From Mantis religiosa (taxonomy: Eukaryota; Arthropoda; Insecta; Mantodea; Mantidae), in NCBI GenBank assembly GCA_030765055.1, contig JAUKNK010000323.1, positions 374,501 through 438,500 of the forward strand: 64,000 nucleotides of DNA. The letters run 5' to 3'. A model generated the notes under the pieces. That model was not told the DNA's origin. It saw only the letters and a list, made by a program, of their open reading frames with translations, and searched no databases. This document shows positions 57,981 to 64,000 of the stretch, piece by piece. Position numbers and translations under genes: made by a program. Each line of letters begins with the position of its first letter. The first letter of the stretch is position 1.

Positions 57981-59148
57981 AGGCCAATGGGCGCGAGCCA
58001 GAGGGGAGTTCTTAAAATATGCTGAGAATTCATCTCGGGGACAGCTGTCTTCGTGCAAACGCCAGCCACACACGTTTCGACGCCCCCCCCCTCTGAGAAC
58101 AAAATCGACCACAACGCCACCACTACACTTAGGACATCAGTTATGGAGCACGTATTCCAACAAGCATTAATACCACACTCACTCTTACGCAGTGTCCAAC
58201 CCAGTAAATACTGGATTGAAGATAATGAAAGAAATTAAGGAAAGAGGAAAGGGAGAAGCCAACTCAGTTTTAGCTAAAAGACATGAAAAGCAATGAAAAA
58301 AAATTATCATTTTGTTTGTAACTGGAATTCGAACCTGTTAACCTCCGAATGTGACACAAAAGTGTTGCAACTTGGAATAACCCGTTCGGTTATATGATTT
58401 GAAGCTGGGTGCTTTTATCAAAATTATGGGTTATTCTGAGGGTTCTGATTCAAGCAGCGCATACATGCACGGGTTATTCTTTCTTCAGTTGTATTCAGTT
58501 TCTTAGCTTGGAATTTAAGGGGATCCTTTGACTATATACAACCTTTTTGTATAATACCTGTATTCCTTCAGATTATAAAACTATTTGGCAGTCCCATTGA
58601 CCAATTTTAAATCGAATGTGTACCATGAACATTAATCTGGAGAGGCCGTAGGGATACTACGCACACGTAAGGCTTGACAAAGTTTCGAAAATTAAGCATA
58701 TAACGAATTTCGGTATCTTACGATGGTATATATCAAGGAATATAAGTGCTCAACACTTGTGCTCAATAATAAGAAGAGGTTTTTCTTCGCATCAGCAAGT
58801 GCCAAAGTAATTCAAATACGTTTAAACTCTTTCAGCATCCACCGGACAGATATTTATTGCTAGTGGATGGGAAGGGAATATTTTATAGCATGGCGTGTGT
58901 GTTTCAGCATTTATGATTGCATGCGAATAAATTGGCCCCCTAAGGGTCTAATAATACTGATTAGTGGTTTCTGTTTACCATACAGCTGCTGCATCAACAG
59001 ATATGTTTGTCGCTCGGTGATATAACGGCGTTGGAAACATGCGAACTTAAGCTAACGCTTTTATATGACAGTCTCATTCCCCTTTATCGAGCGAGATGCT
59101 TGCTTATTTGCATGTAAGATACGCAGTTATGCGGTTATGAGTTTGATG
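57981..59148. other. unassigned; tRNA-like patch near 58322-58385
   Basis: A GC-rich patch with a C-run lies at 58082-58090. The reverse strand near 58322-58385 has GGTTCGAATTCCAG, a B-box-like decayed SINE head. No gene is seen. Confidence 0.35.
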
Positions 59149-60570
59149 TTCTCTGAGACAAAAAAAAAAAAAATAAAATAAAAAAAAAATGTGCATACTA
59201 TACCCCGGCACCTAATTTCTTAATCCGGGATAAATACTCAGACTTTTATTCATTTATTGAAACATCATAAACATATAAAAAAACATACACAATTTACAGA
59301 TTTTAAATAAAAAAATAATAAATAAAACAATTACAAACATTTTAAAATATGCACTAATCAAACAAAAATCCACACCGCATTTCTAATAAACACACATAAA
59401 AATAAATTAAATATCAAAACTATAATGAAAAATTTAACCTAATCCATCCCTTTCAAAATTTTAAAAATTTAGTTTAATTTTCTTTTCTACAAAAATTCCA
59501 AACATACTTAAAAATATTTTAAGCAAAATATATAATATTACTGTTTTCCAGTAACACATAACTGGTAATCCAGTTATTAGCTTAACTATATTTTAAAATT
59601 CCCCATAACAATATTTTGCCGCCGGTAGCCGGCGGCCACCATTGGTAGTGGTATCCAGCACTACTATTTAGCCAAACAAAAATATTCTAACCACACAAAA
59701 CGATCAATTAAAGATTGATTAATCACCAACCATAGCTTTTGAAAATGAGCAATTATTAATTTACCTACATTCAAAAATTAATAAAATATTCTTACAATTC
59801 ATTATAATTCAAAAAACAAAAATATTATTAACAGAATTATATAACATTTCAAAATTATTATTGACAATCATGAATATAAACATTTATAACCTAATATATA
59901 TGCAACTTTACTCTAACTTCCTGAAATATTATTTATAAAATTGATATCACAATTAAAATTTAAAACCAAGAAAAATTTTAATACAAAAAATTAATTTCCA
60001 CGTCAAAATAAAACATAAATTTTAGTACAAAATATTTTTAAAATGCAAATTTAAAAATATAATTTACTATTAATGAAATATTAAACTTATTCAAAATTAA
60101 AAATTTTATTATTTAATTTAATAATACAAATATTATGACTTTATCACTTTTATATATTTAACTTTTTTAATATTATAATCAGATAATGATATTTAAAATA
60201 CCTTCAGTTTTTAATATCTACTTAAAATTTTCAAACATTTATATAACCATTATAACCTCAAACTACAGGTAATTTATTTGTTTTTCAAAAATAATAGTCA
60301 TAAAGGAATTTCACAAATAATTTAATTAAAACTATTTATATCAACATCATGCAACTTCTCATTCAAAAGAAATTGAAGCTCTAATATCTAAACAAATAAA
60401 TACAGAAAATGTTTTTTTTTAAATTTCCCTACATTTTACTTCAATTATTATCACTCTCAATTTGATTAAGAAAAGATATTTTAATAAACCTTTCTCTACA
60501 TTATAGCACTTTATTCACCTTCACTAATAATTTTATCATTCTATTTATAAAAAATATATTCTCTGAGACA
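59149..60570. mobile_element. AT-rich, G-depleted 1.4-kb insertion with 12-bp TSD
   Basis: TTCTCTGAGACA lies at 59149-59160 and 60559-60570. The insert (59161-60558) begins with a 13-base A-run and further A-rich sequence and is extremely AT-rich. In 59281-59520 I count 5 G and 38 C in 240 bases, and in 59941-60180 7 G and 21 C. A perfect GC hairpin (GCCGCCGG-TAG-CCGGCGGC) sits at about 59619-59637. No frame of 60 codons or more exists on either strand. Its source is unknown. Confidence 0.75.
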
Positions 60571-61291
60571 GCATTAAATATCCCATCCTAGTGTTTTGTC
60601 ATTTCCTGCACTTATAAGTTTTGAGGGGTTGAAGGATCAGGCAAATGGAAGGTGGCCGAGGTATACAGAGGATGTTTGCTTACAGGAACTGTCTGCCATG
60701 TCGTCTGGTTTTTGACGATCCAGACTGAAAATTTCCTGGGGAGACTGAAGCCTTATTGGTGATCATATCCGCATCACCAGTCCCTTGGAGTAGTTATGAA
60801 GCACGCCTGCGTAGAGTATACCACCTCGGATCTGATGGCTGTTATGTTTTTCACCTCAGCGCTTCCTTCTGTATGCTTATGATGCGTGCTTCAATGCCCA
60901 AATAATGTATCTTTCCTTATCATATCCTACTTTTCATTCTAGTTTATCGCCGCGGGTTATGTTGGATTTGGGTTGTACATCGTACATTTTCTGTCTCTTC
61001 TAAATATTGGTATCTATGAAATAGTATTACATTTTATTAGCAAGATTCTGCAAAAGTAAACCGTCTACTGAATATGGCCATAACAGATGGTGAGAGGATC
61101 ACTTACCGAGCTAATTTTACTAAAATTAAAGCTTTTACGTTGACCAGAGACTAATAATTTCGTACGCATTAAAATGTGAAGCACTACACTCTTAACTGTC
61201 AGGCAATTATCATTGTTTTCCAAGAAACGTTTTCGTTTTCCCATTAAATACTCACAATACAGTTGCAGAGGAGAAATACTTTCTTATGGAA
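60571..61291. other. unassigned
   Basis: No gene or repeat copy is recognised. Confidence 0.4.
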
Positions 61292-61445
61292 AAAAAAATG
61301 AAATGTGTAGTGTTTAACGCCCGCTTTTACTACATACGGCACCGCAGGCGGTGACACTGATGTTAGATGAGATGAAGATTGAGCACCGGTGGAATGAGAT
61401 GGCGGGGGAAACCGGAGGTCCCGGAGAAAACCCGCCTCAGCGTCG
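61292..61445 (+). repeat. short interspersed repeat, family D (copy 2)
   Basis: It is the direct-strand counterpart of 12890-13044, beginning after an A-run (61289-61297) and sharing 'gtagtgttta', 'ctacatacggcacc' and 'gatgaagat..gagca'. Part of it is open in frame (KIEHRWNEMAG here, KMEQRWNETVG in the other copy), but two copies are too few to argue for coding. Confidence 0.7.
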
Positions 61446-63148
61446 TGTTATCTTTCTTATGGGAATACTTACTAAAACAGTGACATTCGTATTTAAAATT
61501 TTACAACTGCATCTGAACTCCAAATCCTCTTGTGTGTAAGTATTAATTTGTTCGATGATCATCTTTTTGAAGAATATAAATAAATAAAGTGAATTAATGG
61601 ATAGAAAATAAAATGTTGGAAATAAAAAGTGGAAACTTAAAGGCGCTCTTGGGGATACAACTATATTTTGCTGTAGGGCATCTCCCCAACAAGGTGTACC
61701 GTGTTGGTTGAGTCGGATCAGAAAAGTTTTATGACAGTTTTGGTACCTCGTGATATCAATCATCACGGAAAGCTATTTACTCCCAGTCATGAGAGTTTCT
61801 TTAAGAGAGAAAAAGTATGTGTATATACGTAATTATTATAAATGTAGTATTTGCTCTGAATTTATTACTACCACCTCAAAATAGGCAGCAATGTCTTATT
61901 TCAACATACCAATCATTCAAACAAATACGATGTTCATGACCTCCAGCATATACTGTATATAAAACGTTTTCTATATGGACTAGGGTTAATGCCCAATGGG
62001 AAAACATTGAACAATTATATAGGTACCGAGTACTCAGACCTTCTAACTCTTCTCAAACGTAAAATTCGGGACGTGTTGTTTCAATGTTTAAAAATTACAT
62101 ACGCAAGACTTCATTAAGTACAAGAATTAACTCCTGCATGTGCACCTGGAATCCTTCCCTTCTATCCGTCATTCCAATCACTGAACGCACAGACCTGCTA
62201 AGATTGCAGGTCAAGAGATAGGACATGCAGTACCCTGTGCAAATAGGTCCTTCTTAAATGAAAACAATGCAAAATTCACATGTTATATCATGAGTTCTAC
62301 TTATAGCCGGGGCATAGATCTCGTATATGCCTAATTCGCTGTTACTGCTGTGATTTCGGTATTTGTTCAGACAGCACAGGCGGTTGAATAACCCGTTTAT
62401 GGTTATACATTAGAGTGTGATACTGCGTCATTTACTGCCCTCAGGTTGAGCTGCGAAATTTAGTTCTTCTTCACTGTGGATATCACAATTTAATACATAC
62501 TGAAGGTACCTATTACATATATGTTACGTCTGATTATTCTCACTAGTCCACTGAAATGTGTTTGTAACGATTTGATGTTGGACGAAAAAGTTCATGCATG
62601 ATATCTACGGAAAACGGAATAACGCAAATAGCATACAAATAATCTTAAACGGAGTTTCAGTTCTAGGTAGAAAAACTATTATGTGTTTGGTTAATAACTT
62701 TAGAATGAAATCGCTAAACACTTAACCTAAGAAGCGAAAAACGACGTTCTAACTCAGGAGAAATGGAGGAAGTTAAATGCACAATTCGAAGCTCTTCAAA
62801 CAAGTCCGTAAGGCGCGTTGCACAGCAAGTGGAAATTTAAAAAGTCTCCTCTTAGGGATGCTAATCTTTAAAACTTGAATTTCCACAGAATAAAATTACT
62901 ACACCTCGCTTACAAGTGGCTGCTATTTATGTTTACTCCATACTAAACTTCAATTAGGTCACTTCAGAATATGTCACCTTTTATAGATTACTATTATGAC
63001 AGCATTAGATTTCATAAGTTAAAATATATTGCTCCGATATCTTTGCAGCCCTCACCTTAAGACAATATTTAGTGTTCAACCTGTAGATTGCATTAAGTCT
63101 TTATTCAAAAACAGGTCAGGCTTTCACTTACGTAGGGTATTAGGAACG
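61446..63148. other. unassigned AT-rich sequence
   Basis: No gene or repeat copy is recognised in 1.7 kb. Confidence 0.4.
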
Positions 63149-64000
63149 TAGGCCACCAGACTGGGCCCATTGTTCCTATGCCCCCAAGTGGGGCAAACCC
63201 GGTAGCAAGGATGAGGCAAAGGATAGTTAGTTATGTGCAGAGGATCTACTCCCATTAGTCCTGGACCCGTAGGACCAAGGACCCGGGCCTCCTTCTACGT
63301 GGGAGCAATGGATTCTCCAGGGATCTTTCCACAGGGCAATACCTGATTTCTTAAAAGCTCCCCCCCCCCACTGAGCACAACGTCAAGACGGGATGGAAGT
63401 GGATACGCCACTTACGGGCGTCAACCCCGCAGGCAAGACTACCGAAAACCACGTTGGGGCCGCCTGGTGATCTAGCACACCTTCTACTAGCTCTGCAGGC
63501 TAGTACCCGGGACATTTTAGGCAACCCTCTACCTCCTCAGGGCGGCCGCAGCCTGGCCGGAGGTACCTAATTCCCCGTGGGTGTCGGGAACACACTGCCC
63601 CCTCGAGTCGAACCCAATCCGAACAACTCCCCGACGGAAAGGGCTCGGCAGTTCGGCCCGAGGTTCCTCTAGTAACGTCAGAGGTACCACGAGTGCTAAG
63701 GGTCCGCAGTGGCCGCACCGCGGCAGCTGAAGGGGACGGATCCCCTCCCCTACGGGAATGAGGCAAAGGATACAGAGGGCGGCAGTACAGAGGTACAGTA
63801 TAGTATTACAGTTTACTTAGAGACTTCCCCCGGCAGGCCAGGGTAACGGACATGCTCGCTGACTGCGGGACGGCAACGAGCCCAGAAGCCGAACCACAAG
63901 GGTTCCTGTCAGGCGATCCGAGCTCTAAATTTCCCTGGCTGGCGGCCCCGAAATGGTCCCAGAAGAGGAGCGGAGACTGGCAACCAACCTACCGGAGGAG
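63149..64000 (+). repeat. GC-rich repeat, family C (copy 2), split by G5
   Basis: The left part is 63149-63225 (CTGGGCCCATTGTTCCTATG; GCCCCCAAGTGGGGCA). The right part runs from 63773 to the window edge (cagagggcggcagtacagag; gagacttcccccggcaggcc) and matches copy 1 at 42735-43460. Family C extends beyond the window. Confidence 0.75.
63211..63772 (-). mobile_element. family G element with 15-bp TSD, nested in family C (G5)
   Basis: A perfect TSD, ATGAGGCAAAGGATA, lies at 63211-63225 and 63758-63772. The element (63226-63757) is full-length on the reverse strand. Removing it and one TSD restores continuity of family C, so it is younger than that copy. Confidence 0.9.

Noticed and set aside
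59161..60558. Nuclear copy of mitochondrial DNA
   Set aside because: Strand bias and AT content fit loosely, but I recognise no mitochondrial gene or tRNA, G is far too low, and the precise 12-bp TSD points to retroposition. Not fully excluded.

Overview
The window reads as nuclear DNA of an arthropod, most likely an insect with a large, repeat-rich genome. The evidence is the mix of element families: Jockey-clade and other non-LTR retrotransposon pieces, four Tc1/mariner copies of different lineages, a piggyBac remnant, solo LTRs, several tRNA-derived SINE families and long microsatellites. The background is AT-rich. A polyneopteran such as a cockroach or termite is a guess from the style of the repeats; nothing here proves the species. 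I recognise no intact host gene, and every protein-like stretch I can name is a decayed transposon gene.

Layout. 0-9 kb: a SINE head, a LINE 3' fragment, an LTR interrupted by a Jockey fragment, a GC-rich SINE-like element (family G), an RNase H remnant and a reverse-strand solo LTR. 10-17 kb: family B and A SINEs, a 5'-truncated G copy, a ~900-bp ATT microsatellite, a clean solo LTR (15763-16210), a fourth LTR copy and a TTC/TCC microsatellite. 19-34 kb: a circularly permuted family-P unit, a rosa-like mariner, a 223-bp tandem duplication, a complete-ended Tc1 element (30183-31603), a complex P copy and a mariner carrying a SINE. 35-51 kb: palindromic P elements (35515-36138 and 50602-51059), a P tandem array (49377-50339), a piggyBac remnant, two Jockey fragments and a second mariner carrying a SINE. 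51-64 kb: SINE copies, three more G copies, a 1.4-kb insertion almost free of G, and nested GC-rich repeats at the right edge.

Four observations stand out. (1) The LTR family carries arrays of alternating GAA/TTC triplets on an exact 5-bp grid just upstream of its TATA box. This is the layout of a heat-shock element, seen in three copies. (2) Family P has a 73-nt tRNA-like cloverleaf head in a ~315-bp unit. The unit occurs as inverted dimers and head-to-tail arrays, and three such composites are each flanked by their own perfect 11-12-bp target-site duplication (TSD), so each composite inserted as one piece. (3) Family G is a GC-rich ~0.5-kb element with TSDs of 11-15 bp and one copy truncated at one end only. 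(4) A 1398-bp insert (59161-60558) is 82-88% AT in the parts I counted, is almost devoid of G on the + strand, and is flanked by a perfect 12-bp direct repeat.

No pathway or operon logic applies. The region is a stack of mobile-element insertions, many nested, and the TSDs allow their relative order to be read.
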